Under the pieces are notes generated by a model. That model made no database searches. It was given only the letters and a program-made list of their open reading frames with translations, and was not told the origin of the DNA. DNA of 9,100 nucleotides from Methylotenera sp. UBA6020. Lineage in GTDB: Bacteria > Pseudomonadota > Gammaproteobacteria > Burkholderiales > Methylophilaceae. This document shows, piece after piece, positions 1 to 6,071 of the stretch. The DNA lies in the NCBI GenBank assembly GCA_002429455.1, contig DIZU01000032.1, positions 12,626 to 21,725 on the forward strand, read 5' to 3'. The translations under genes and the position numbers were made by a program. Position 1 is the stretch's first letter; the number at the start of each line of letters is the position of its first letter.

Positions 1-54
1 GCGTATGCGGGTACAAATATTCGTTTATTTACTCAGCGATTACATAAAAATTAG
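1..54 (+). CDS. possible C-terminal tail of an upstream gene (partial)
   Basis: Frame 1 is open from the first base to a TAG at 52-54 and would encode a 17-residue tail, AYAGTNIRLFTQRLHKN. All three minus-strand frames have stops here, so any gene entering from the left would be on the + strand. Frame 2 is also open, to a TGA at 59-61, so the choice of frame is uncertain. A hairpin at 70-89 lies just downstream, as expected after a gene end. The fragment is too short to assign a function. Confidence 0.3.
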   Translation, partial: AYAGTNIRLFTQRLHKN

Positions 55-60
55 CACTTG

Positions 61-89
61 AAAAAAACGGCGATTTAGGCAAAAATCGC
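61..89. terminator. hairpin with flanking A-tract, possible intrinsic terminator
   Basis: GCGATTT (70-76) and AAATCGC (83-89) form a perfect 7-bp stem with a 6-base loop. On the + strand it is preceded by seven A residues (61-67). Read on the - strand, the stem is therefore followed by CG and then seven T, the layout of a Rho-independent terminator. On the + strand the downstream part is only loosely T-rich (95-105). It could end the gene entering from the left or block antisense transcription leaving the oxygenase gene. No minus-strand gene that needs it is visible. Confidence 0.4.
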
Positions 90-123
90 GATCCTTTGTA
101 ATTTTAATTCCCACTCATTTTCT

Positions 124-1224
124 ATGGCGTCTTTAGCCTCCGTTCAACAACTATCAATACAACCGCAATTACCCGTTGCCTGGTATGTTGATCCACTCAT
201 TCATGCGCTTGAAAAAGAACATTTGTTTGCGCATGCGCCTCACTATCTTGGGCACGAACTCATGGTGCCGAAGGTGGGTGATTATCGCGTATTGGACTGG
301 ACTGGTGAGGCTAAAAACCTGGTGCATCACCAAGATGGAATATGTGTGATGAGCAACACATGCCGGCATAGACAAGCCATTATGCTTAAAGGCAGTGGCC
401 ATACTAAAAATATTGTCTGCCCACTGCATCGCTGGACTTATGACCTGGAAGGCAAGTTGTTAGGTGCGCCGCATTTTGATGAAAATCCTTGCTTACATCT
501 TCAGCAAAAATCGCTACAAAACTGGCAAGGCTTACTATTTGATAGCAAACGCGATATTGCGAAAGACTTAGTCAAGCTTGGTTGCAAACAAGATTTTGAT
601 TTTACCAACTACATGCTGAATCGCGTGGTGGTTGAAGAATACAACTTCAATTGGAAAACCTTTATTGAAGTCTATTTGGAAGACTATCACGTTGGTCCAT
701 TCCACCCTGGACTCAATCAATTTGTCGATTGTGGTGAATTAAATTGGGAGTTCGGCGATACATACAGCGTGCAGACCGTAGGCTTTAAACAGTCGCGTAA
801 TAAGTCTGGCTCCCCTATATATCAACGATGGCAACAACAAGTTGCACAATATAACGGTAAAAACACACCCAAATACGGAGCAATTTGGATGGTGTATTAC
901 CCATTTCTGATGATTGAGTGGTATCCGCATGTACTAGTCGTCTCCCATATCATTCCGCGTGGTGTAGATGCGTGTAGCAATGTCGTTGAATTTTATTATC
1001 CAGAAGACATTGCTTTGTTTGAACGGGAATATGTCGCCGCGCAGCAGGCCGCTTATGAAGAAACAGCAGTGGAAGATAATGAAATCTGTCAGCGCATGCA
1101 TGATGGCCGCCGCGCTTTATTCGCACAAGGCATTGATGAACATGGCCCTTATCAACACCCGATGGAAACTGGCTTGGAGCATTTTCATCATTGGTATCGC
1201 AACCAACTGGAAGCATTTATTTGA
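124..1224 (+). CDS. Rieske [2Fe-2S] aromatic ring-hydroxylating oxygenase, alpha subunit family
   Basis: A 366-residue protein with the two-part plan of Rieske non-heme iron oxygenases. The Rieske cluster ligands are C80, H82, C99 and H102 (CxH-X16-CxxH, about residues 40-140). The C-terminal catalytic domain carries the mononuclear iron ligands H189 and H194 in EDYHVGPFHP, with D318 in the EDNEIC segment as the likely third ligand. E186 occupies the position of the bridging aspartate of naphthalene dioxygenase. A glutamate there is known from the carnitine/betaine/choline oxygenase group. Length is normal for a cytoplasmic alpha subunit. No beta subunit, ferredoxin or reductase gene is in the window, so electrons must come from elsewhere. 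ATG 124 keeps the whole N-terminal region, but no clear Shine-Dalgarno precedes it. The permease gene follows 42 bases downstream. The substrate cannot be told from sequence. Confidence 0.9.
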   Translation: MASLASVQQLSIQPQLPVAWYVDPLIHALEKEHLFAHAPHYLGHELMVPKVGDYRVLDWTGEAKNLVHHQDGICVMSNTCRHRQAIMLKGSGHTKNIVCPLHRWTYDLEGKLLGAPHFDENPCLHLQQKSLQNWQGLLFDSKRDIAKDLVKLGCKQDFDFTNYMLNRVVVEEYNFNWKTFIEVYLEDYHVGPFHPGLNQFVDCGELNWEFGDTYSVQTVGFKQSRNKSGSPIYQRWQQQVAQYNGKNTPKYGAIWMVYYPFLMIEWYPHVLVVSHIIPRGVDACSNVVEFYYPEDIALFEREYVAAQQAAYEETAVEDNEICQRMHDGRRALFAQGIDEHGPYQHPMETGLEHFHHWYRNQLEAFI

Positions 1225-1266
1225 AACTTTTATGCAACATACTCACGAACGAAACGTCGGCGTCAG

Positions 1267-2139
1267 TTGATAAATCTTAAGCGACCAAGTCTTGCACTAC
1301 CCAACCTGCGCAGCTTATGGATGTTAGTCGCAGCACTGGGCTTTGCCATCATGGGTGCACTGGTTAAAGTAGGCGCACAAAAATTCAGTAGTAGTGAGCT
1401 TGTTTTCTACCGCTCGATTTTTGGTTTGATTGTTATCTGGCTGTATATTTTCACCAATAAATTGCCTCTTGCCACCCCGGTGATGTTCAAGCAGATGTCA
1501 CGCGCTTTAGTCGGCTTTGCTTCACTTGTGTTGTTCTTCTATGCTATCGCCCACCTACCTTTAGCGACTGCGATCACCCTAAACTATACCTCGCCCTTGT
1601 TTTTGGCTGTATTCACTCCACTTTTTCTGCAAGAAAAGTCAGAAAAAACCTTGTTTATCGGGCTGATTATTGGCTTTATTGGCGTTAGCCTGTTACTTAA
1701 ACCTAGTTTTGGTCATCAAGATTTGCTGGCCGGAAGTTTGGGATTACTCTCAGGCATAGGCGCTGCATTGGCGTATGTGCATGTCAAGCAGTTAGGAAAA
1801 GTGCACGAACCAGATTGGCGTACGGTATTTTACTTCACGCTAGTATCCACGGTTGGCGCCGGACTGTGGATGTTTTTTGATCATTTCCATCCTATTGATT
1901 GGCAAGATTTACCTGTTTTATTAGGTTTAGGACTTTCTGCCACCATTGCACAACTAGCAATGACGCGCGCCTATCGAACCGGAGATACGCTTGTAGTCGC
2001 AAGCTTGGCCTATGTAACAGTAGTATTAGCAAGTCTATTTGGCGTGATGTGGTGGAATGAACATTTAAGCTTTGATGCATGCGTCGCCATTGGCTTAATT
2101 ATCTTAAGCGGGTTGATTAGTGTGCGCACAACGCAGTAA
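1267..2139 (+). CDS. EamA/DMT-superfamily permease (RhaT-like), probable TTG start
   Basis: A 290-residue, very hydrophobic inner-membrane protein with about ten helices in two five-helix EamA repeats (about residues 17-145 and 155-286). The first repeat ends in the typical LPLATAITLNYTSPLF segment and the second shows QLAMTRAYRTGDTLVVASLAYV. Family members export or import metabolites such as amino acids or nucleobases; the substrate here is unknown. The longest reading starts at TTG 1267. The first in-frame ATG is at 1321 (residue 19), which would begin right at the first helix. Neither start has a clear Shine-Dalgarno, and no ATG or GTG lies between the upstream stop (1224) and 1321. The short gap suggests co-transcription with the oxygenase gene. 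Family assignment is secure; start and substrate are not. Confidence 0.85.
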   Translation: MINLKRPSLALPNLRSLWMLVAALGFAIMGALVKVGAQKFSSSELVFYRSIFGLIVIWLYIFTNKLPLATPVMFKQMSRALVGFASLVLFFYAIAHLPLATAITLNYTSPLFLAVFTPLFLQEKSEKTLFIGLIIGFIGVSLLLKPSFGHQDLLAGSLGLLSGIGAALAYVHVKQLGKVHEPDWRTVFYFTLVSTVGAGLWMFFDHFHPIDWQDLPVLLGLGLSATIAQLAMTRAYRTGDTLVVASLAYVTVVLASLFGVMWWNEHLSFDACVAIGLIILSGLISVRTTQ

Positions 2140-2188
2140 CTATTGAGCTTAGGATGAATTTACATATCTTTTCATATTAAATACAAGC

Positions 2189-2202
2189 ACTTAATATTAA
2201 GT
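2189..2202. repeat. 14-bp perfect AT-rich palindrome
   Basis: ACTTAATATTAAGT reads the same on both strands. It sits in the 136-base gap between the permease and lipoprotein genes, 49 bases after the permease stop. Imperfect AGC/GCT flanks could lengthen the pairing. No T-run follows, so it does not look like an intrinsic terminator. A protein-binding site or chance in AT-rich DNA are the alternatives. Confidence 0.4.
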
Positions 2203-2207
2203 ATTGC

Positions 2208-2236
2208 TAGACAACTGATTTATTCAGCAGTAATCT
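2208..2236 (+). promoter_or_regulatory. weak sigma70-like promoter candidate for the lipoprotein gene
   Basis: TAGACA at 2208-2213 (five of six matches to the -35 consensus) is followed after 17 bases by TAATCT at 2231-2236 (three of six matches to the -10). This would start transcription near 2243, about 33 bases before the ATG. An inverted repeat, ATCTAA (2233-2238) and TTAGAT (2249-2254) with a 10-base spacer, overlaps the -10 and the predicted start point. It could be an operator or a 5'-leader stem. Found by eye only. Confidence 0.25.
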
Positions 2237-2275
2237 AAGCTTCCCACGTTAGATACATAGCACTCATACAACCAC

Positions 2276-2869
2276 ATGCCGAGCCATCTCATCACTAAAT
2301 GTTTACTGATAGGATTAGTCTCCTCTGCACTATCAGGTTGCTTAGGCGGATCAATCGCGCAGCAAATAGTAAGCTCTATGTTGATAAAAGGTGCAGACAA
2401 AGCAACCGCAATGTCGCTAGATGCACAAGAGCGCAACAACAAGGAAGCTGCGCAAAAAATGCCGCTCAAAGATACGGCACCGGATCCCTACAAAATCGCA
2501 TTCTTGAATGCAGGATTTGAAAATGTCGCCATTCAAGTCGAGCCACTGCCTGAAATCCCGCTTGAAGCTGAAACACCTATTCAAATGATGCAGGAAACAA
2601 AATTAGTACAAGTAGAAGTTTGGAGTCTGCTGGTGGGTGATGAAAAACAACGAGTGCTTGAAAAAGTGAAATCGCAGAGTGAAGCTGACATTCCACCTAA
2701 AAGTGAGTGGCAGCAATGGCAGATTGCGATTGGCGGAGCCGAAAATAACAAACAAGCCATTACATTTTTAATTCCACCAGAAATGGGCAAAATTCACAGC
2801 GGCGAAAAAACCCTGGTTGAATTATCTAGCGTAGGTGGGTTAAATATAGCGCGCTATACCTTAAATTAA
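2276..2869 (+). CDS. lipoprotein of unknown function
   Basis: A 197-residue protein that I do not recognise. It begins with a lipoprotein signal peptide: K8 followed by a hydrophobic stretch (9-19) and the lipobox LSGC, with C22 as the acylated cysteine. Residues L-G-G after the cysteine include no aspartate at +2, so sorting to the outer membrane is expected. The mature part is hydrophilic. Residues 45-70 are rich in charged and alanine residues and probably helical. Residues 86-105 are rich in proline and glutamate, and the last 90 residues look like a small mixed alpha/beta domain with two tryptophans in EWQQWQI. ATG 2276 places the signal peptide correctly but has no evident Shine-Dalgarno. 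The gene ends 17 bases from the convergent response-regulator gene. It is probably monocistronic. Confidence 0.8.
   Translation: MPSHLITKCLLIGLVSSALSGCLGGSIAQQIVSSMLIKGADKATAMSLDAQERNNKEAAQKMPLKDTAPDPYKIAFLNAGFENVAIQVEPLPEIPLEAETPIQMMQETKLVQVEVWSLLVGDEKQRVLEKVKSQSEADIPPKSEWQQWQIAIGGAENNKQAITFLIPPEMGKIHSGEKTLVELSSVGGLNIARYTLN
2845..2858. repeat. 14-bp perfect palindrome at the end of the lipoprotein gene
   Basis: TATAGCGCGCTATA is a perfect palindrome within the last codons of the lipoprotein gene. As a hairpin it would have a 5-bp stem and a CGCG loop, followed by CC and an AT-rich stretch. It could add to transcript-end structure at this tight convergent junction, but it may simply reflect the codons encoding I-A-R-Y. 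Confidence 0.3.
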
Positions 2870-2882
2870 ATGGCTCTTGCCA
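2861..2882 (-). terminator. weak candidate terminator between convergent genes
   Basis: On the - strand TGGC-AAGA-GCCA (2882-2871) forms a 4-bp stem with a 4-base loop, followed by TTTAATTTAA. It lies in the 17-base gap downstream of the response-regulator stop, where a terminator is expected. The stem is short, so support is limited. Confidence 0.3.
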
Positions 2883-2886
2883 AAAA

Positions 2887-3525
2887 TCAAGGGTCGATTA
2901 AACCACTACGCATCGCAATGAGTGCAATTTCTGCCGAATTGTTGGCATTGAGTTTTTGCTTGATATTGTAAAGATGCGTGCCAACGGTACGTGGACTTAA
3001 AAATAAAGTTTCAGCAATTTCATTAGTAGTTTTACCTTTTGCCAGCGCCATAAATACCTCAAACTCGCGTGGAGACAATACGTCCACCGGGTTTTGATCG
3101 CCAGACAACTGCTGAATGGCCATTTGTTGCGCAACACTTGCCTCCAGGTACTTTTTGCCCGTGGCTACAGTACGAATCGCCTTAATCAACTCTTCAGCTG
3201 CGCTGCGCTTGGTTAAATAACCCATTGCACCAGCATTCAATACACGCTTGGGATGTACTGAGTCTTCATGCGCAGACAATACCAGAATTCTAGCTGAGCC
3301 ATCTTTAGCGAGAATACGCTCAATCGCTTCTAAACCGCCGATGCCGGGCATGGTGATGTCCATCACTACCACGTCTGGCTTATGCTCCATATAACGTTGA
3401 ATGCCCTGCTCACCGTTCTCTGCTTCAGCAACGACGGTAATATCAGCATCTGACTCTAGCAACATCTTAAACCCCATACGGACTACGGCGTGGTCATCTA
3501 CTAGCATGACGTTAATTTGACTCAT
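2887..3525 (-). CDS. NarL/LuxR-family two-component response regulator
   Basis: A 212-residue cytoplasmic regulator when started at 3525. The N-terminal receiver domain (about 1-120) has the acidic pair D10/D11, phospho-acceptor D56 in VVMDITMPGIGG, S84 and K106 in YLTKRSA, so it looks fully active. A linker leads to a C-terminal LuxR-type helix-turn-helix (about 148-205) with LSPREFEVFMALAKGKTTNEIAETLFLSPRTV arranged as in NarL, UhpA and UvrY. The open frame extends to an ATG at 3546. I prefer ATG 3525 because GGGGGAG (3541-3535) stands 9 bases before it and MSQINVMLVDD is a normal receiver start. It lies 72 bases downstream of the HisKA_3 kinase, its likely partner and probably in the same transcript. 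The target genes are not shown by sequence; the divergent dhaLK pair is one possibility. Confidence 0.92.
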   Translation of the reverse strand: MSQINVMLVDDHAVVRMGFKMLLESDADITVVAEAENGEQGIQRYMEHKPDVVVMDITMPGIGGLEAIERILAKDGSARILVLSAHEDSVHPKRVLNAGAMGYLTKRSAAEELIKAIRTVATGKKYLEASVAQQMAIQQLSGDQNPVDVLSPREFEVFMALAKGKTTNEIAETLFLSPRTVGTHLYNIKQKLNANNSAEIALIAMRSGLIDP

Positions 3526-3534
3526 GTTGCTGTT

Positions 3535-3541
3535 CTCCCCC
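3535..3541 (-). promoter_or_regulatory. strong Shine-Dalgarno that decides the response-regulator start
   Basis: On the - strand GGGGGAG ends 9 bases before ATG 3525. It lies inside the longer open frame, whose upstream ATGs at 3546 and 3543 have no comparable site. It therefore supports a protein seven residues shorter than the longest frame. Confidence 0.75.
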
Positions 3542-3597
3542 ATCATTGGGTAGTGTAATGTTATTCAGTAAGTTAAAGCTTTTAAGCATTGTGCCCA

Positions 3598-5334
3598 CTA
3601 TTGATTTAGCGGGTGATTGGGAATGTTGATATAGATGGCTGTTCCTTGATCTGGTGCAGCATCCACGCTAAAACTACCATGTAATGCCTGCACCCGCTCA
3701 CGCATGCCAAGCAGGCCAAATTGCTTGGTTTGGTCAATGGAATCAATATCCATGCCGACACCATTATCTTTAATATTCAACTGCAATTCACTTGTTTTAG
3801 TTTTGATTAATTTAATATCAATTACCGTCGCACCAGCGTATTTCAATGCATTATTCAAAGACTCTTGTACTATTCGATACAAATTAATGCTGACAGTTTC
3901 ACCCAACCCGTGCAAATCGCCTTTTAACTGCAAATTAATTTTAATGTTAGGATTTTGTGTTTGGTAAATACTCACGACATCTTTTAAGGTTTCAGCCAAA
4001 CCTAAATTATCCAAAGAGCCAGGGCGTAACTGGCGAACAATATTGTGCATGCCGTCATATATTTGATTGGCCGCTGACACAATCACCTGTGCATTCGCGG
4101 CAATATCCGACATACCTGGATTTGCACTATGGACTTTAGCTTTATTGGCGATGCCTACCGCAAACGTTTTAATCGCGGTGACATATTGCCCTAACTCATC
4201 ATGCAACTCACGCGCCAGACTACGGCGTTCATCTTCAATATGCTTTTGAATCACATGCGTGAGCTGACGATTCTCTTCCAAGCTACGCATCGCTTCTTCA
4301 GCTTTTTTGCGCTCGGTAATATCGCGCATACTGCAAATATCGCCAATCACCTGATTGGTTTTAGGATCAACCAATGGCGCCACTGAAATAGACACATCAA
4401 GTATCTTGCCACTTTTACTGATACGCTGCGTAATCTGGTTATCAATGCTTTGCCCGGCCGTTATCACCGTCAAGTTACGCTCTAAATCACCCGCCAAATC
4501 TTCAGGACTTAGTAAACTAACGGATCTCCCCATAATCTCTAGGGGGGTGTAACCAAACAATCGTTCCGCCGCTAAGTTCCAAAATGAGATATTGCCATTT
4601 AGATCGTGAATAATCATGGCATCGGCGGTTTGTTGTGCAATCAGCGCTAAACGCTGATTCTCAGCCGTACTGGCTTGTAGCGACGCACCCATCGCATTAA
4701 AGTTATGTGCTATGCGCGAAAACTCCGGCAATGAAAACTCGGGCAAGCGTGCAGTTAAGTCACCCTTTTCAACCTGATTGATGGCTTTTAACATGGCGCC
4801 CAGCGGCTTGAGAGAGCGCCCTAGCATCCAGTACACCATACCATTTAATAAAATAAAGAATGTTAAACCTAGCCAGAATAAATAGCTGACCTTGCCCCAT
4901 GCCTCACGGATAGCGCCCGATGGATTTGGGACAATTTCCAATCGACCAAAACGCACAAAACGCGTCACAGCTTTTTCATGTGGGGCAAGCAGATCAACAA
5001 ACCATTGTGGAGGGTTCTCGTGCGCACGATATTTAGAAGGTGGGGATTGATACAACAACGTGCCTTGTAAGCTGTAAAGCCGGATTTCGTTGCTACGTAC
5101 ATGTCCTAATGATTGCAAAAACAGTTTTAATACATCATGCGTATAACCCCATTCCGGGTTCTGCACCGAACTAATGATGACCGTGTCCAGTAACTGCGTA
5201 GTAACGCGTGTGGCTGACTCAACACCTTCTTGAATTGATTCTTTGGTTCCCTTAATAAGTACGTAGCCCACTGCCAGCATAAACAGTAGCAGAAGTGCAG
5301 TAATGAGAATATTCAGGCGAAAACGTAAGCTCAT
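3598..5334 (-). CDS. membrane sensor histidine kinase, HAMP-PAS-HisKA_3-HATPase (NarX/UhpB class)
   Basis: A 578-residue inner-membrane kinase. From the N-terminus: helix 1 (about 9-27), a periplasmic sensing region (about 28-149), helix 2 (about 150-170), a HAMP linker (about 171-224) and a PAS domain with PAC tail (about 225-345, ending in SMRDITERKKAE). Then come the HisKA_3 dimerisation segment with the phosphorylatable H378 in RSLARELHDELGQ and a HATPase domain. The ATPase shows an N-box (IVQESLNNALKYA, N494/N495), a G1 box (DNGVGMD, 523-529) and a G2 box (GLLGMRERV). All catalytic elements are present. The frame extends to a TTG at 5373, but ATG 5334 gives the usual short basic MSLRFRLN start before helix 1. 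The ligand is unknown. The regulator gene follows 72 bases downstream, and dhaL is divergent upstream. Confidence 0.92.
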   Translation of the reverse strand: MSLRFRLNILITALLLLFMLAVGYVLIKGTKESIQEGVESATRVTTQLLDTVIISSVQNPEWGYTHDVLKLFLQSLGHVRSNEIRLYSLQGTLLYQSPPSKYRAHENPPQWFVDLLAPHEKAVTRFVRFGRLEIVPNPSGAIREAWGKVSYLFWLGLTFFILLNGMVYWMLGRSLKPLGAMLKAINQVEKGDLTARLPEFSLPEFSRIAHNFNAMGASLQASTAENQRLALIAQQTADAMIIHDLNGNISFWNLAAERLFGYTPLEIMGRSVSLLSPEDLAGDLERNLTVITAGQSIDNQITQRISKSGKILDVSISVAPLVDPKTNQVIGDICSMRDITERKKAEEAMRSLEENRQLTHVIQKHIEDERRSLARELHDELGQYVTAIKTFAVGIANKAKVHSANPGMSDIAANAQVIVSAANQIYDGMHNIVRQLRPGSLDNLGLAETLKDVVSIYQTQNPNIKINLQLKGDLHGLGETVSINLYRIVQESLNNALKYAGATVIDIKLIKTKTSELQLNIKDNGVGMDIDSIDQTKQFGLLGMRERVQALHGSFSVDAAPDQGTAIYINIPNHPLNQ

Positions 5335-5350
5335 GGATCGAAGTGGCGGT

Positions 5351-5411
5351 ATGATATATGTAGAGTCTAACAACTTTAATCAAATCACAATATAGTGTTA
5401 TTCATGATATA
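5351..5411. repeat. 8-bp direct repeat in the kinase/dhaL divergent spacer
   Basis: ATGATATA occurs at 5351-5358 and again at 5404-5411. The copies are 53 bases apart, close to five helical turns, one near each end of the spacer between the divergent starts. The second copy lies just before the dhaL start. In AT-rich DNA an 8-base repeat can be chance, so binding-site function is speculative. Confidence 0.25.
5391..5396 (+). promoter_or_regulatory. candidate -10 element for dhaLK
   Basis: TATAGT matches the sigma70 -10 consensus at five of six positions. It would start transcription around 5403, about 17 bases before the dhaL ATG. No good -35 hexamer lies at the usual distance (TAACAA at 5368-5373 is poor), which would suit an activator-dependent promoter. 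A weak AGG (5411-5413) precedes the ATG by 6 bases. Confidence 0.35.
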
Positions 5412-5419
5412 GGCAAGAT

Positions 5420-6040
5420 ATGCAGACAGATTTCATCTTAAACGCTGCCAAGGCGATTCAACAGGCGATTGTCGCCAATGAAAATGCCTTGGAGTCATTA
5501 GACCGGGCGATTGGCGATGGCGATCACTACCTCAACATGAAGCGTGGTGCTAATGCGATTATCGACATTCAACCAGCGTTGGCTACACTCACCCCCGATG
5601 CAGCATTACAGCAAATAGGCTTGAAGCTACTCAGCACCATTGGCGGTGCATCAGGACCATTGCTTGCAAGCTTTTTTATGAGCATGGCTAAAACCATCAA
5701 AGAAAATGGCGATGACTCTATTTCGAAAATTGCGGCCAGTTTTGCGGCAGGCGTTGAGGCGATTCGTCAGCGCGGCAAAGCCGACCTTGGTGAAAAAACT
5801 ATGTTGGATGTACTCATCCCAGTCTCAAATCAATTCGTACTACTAGCGGCACAACACTGTGACAGCAAATTGATATGCGCCACGTTAATAGACACTGCAG
5901 AGCAAGGCATGCTAGCGACAAAAGACTTAATTGCGACCAAGGGCCGCGCTGCCGGCTTAGGTGAACGCGCCATTGGTCACATCGACCCAGGTGCTAAAAG
6001 TTGCCAGCTAATGATAGTGGCTGTTTGTAAGCTTGTGTAG
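5420..6040 (+). CDS. dhaL: dihydroxyacetone kinase nucleotide-binding subunit DhaL
   Basis: A 206-residue cytoplasmic protein, close to the 210 residues of E. coli DhaL. DhaL holds the ADP/ATP that phosphorylates dihydroxyacetone bound to DhaK. Visible motifs are LDRAIGDGDH with the magnesium-binding aspartates D28, D33 and D35, then LNMKRG; GGASGPL at 75-81; GEKTMLDVL at 124-132; and KGRAAGLGERAIGHIDPGA at 174-192. The H-x-LNM-x-RG pattern resembles the PTS-dependent E. coli subunit rather than the GDGDTG of ATP-dependent fused kinases. Two signature residues differ: Y37 where E. coli has glycine (DHG) and G179 where it has tyrosine (RASYLGER). dhaK follows after 31 bases, so the order is L-K, the reverse of the E. 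coli operon. No dhaM is present. Assignment by motif is strong; the phosphate donor is open. Confidence 0.92.
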   Translation: MQTDFILNAAKAIQQAIVANENALESLDRAIGDGDHYLNMKRGANAIIDIQPALATLTPDAALQQIGLKLLSTIGGASGPLLASFFMSMAKTIKENGDDSISKIAASFAAGVEAIRQRGKADLGEKTMLDVLIPVSNQFVLLAAQHCDSKLICATLIDTAEQGMLATKDLIATKGRAAGLGERAIGHIDPGAKSCQLMIVAVCKLV

Positions 6041-6060
6041 ACCTGTAATGCTCACACTAT

Positions 6061-6066
6061 AAGGGA
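6061..6066 (+). promoter_or_regulatory. Shine-Dalgarno of dhaK
   Basis: AAGGGA lies 5 bases before the ATG at 6072. It is clearly stronger than the site before dhaL, so dhaK can be translated independently within the shared transcript. The 31-base gap holds no terminator. Confidence 0.65.
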
Positions 6067-6071
6067 TCAAA

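Noticed and set aside
169..1216. Minus-strand open frames opposite the oxygenase gene
   Set aside because: They are shadows of the real coding frame; no promoter, Shine-Dalgarno or protein signature supports them.
968..1270. 100-residue + strand open frame inside the oxygenase gene
   Set aside because: It lies in another frame of a gene with clear Rieske and iron-site motifs and shows no family features. It is a shadow frame apart from the short tail discussed at the permease start.
3526..3597. AAAGCTTT-centred palindromic stretch between kinase and regulator genes as a separate promoter or terminator
   Set aside because: It is short and imperfect, with no T-run and no well-spaced promoter hexamers. 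Co-transcription of the two genes is the simpler reading.
3704..4552. Several + strand open frames of 60-87 residues opposite the kinase gene
   Set aside because: All are antisense to a kinase whose domains are intact throughout. They lack ribosome sites and recognisable sequence.
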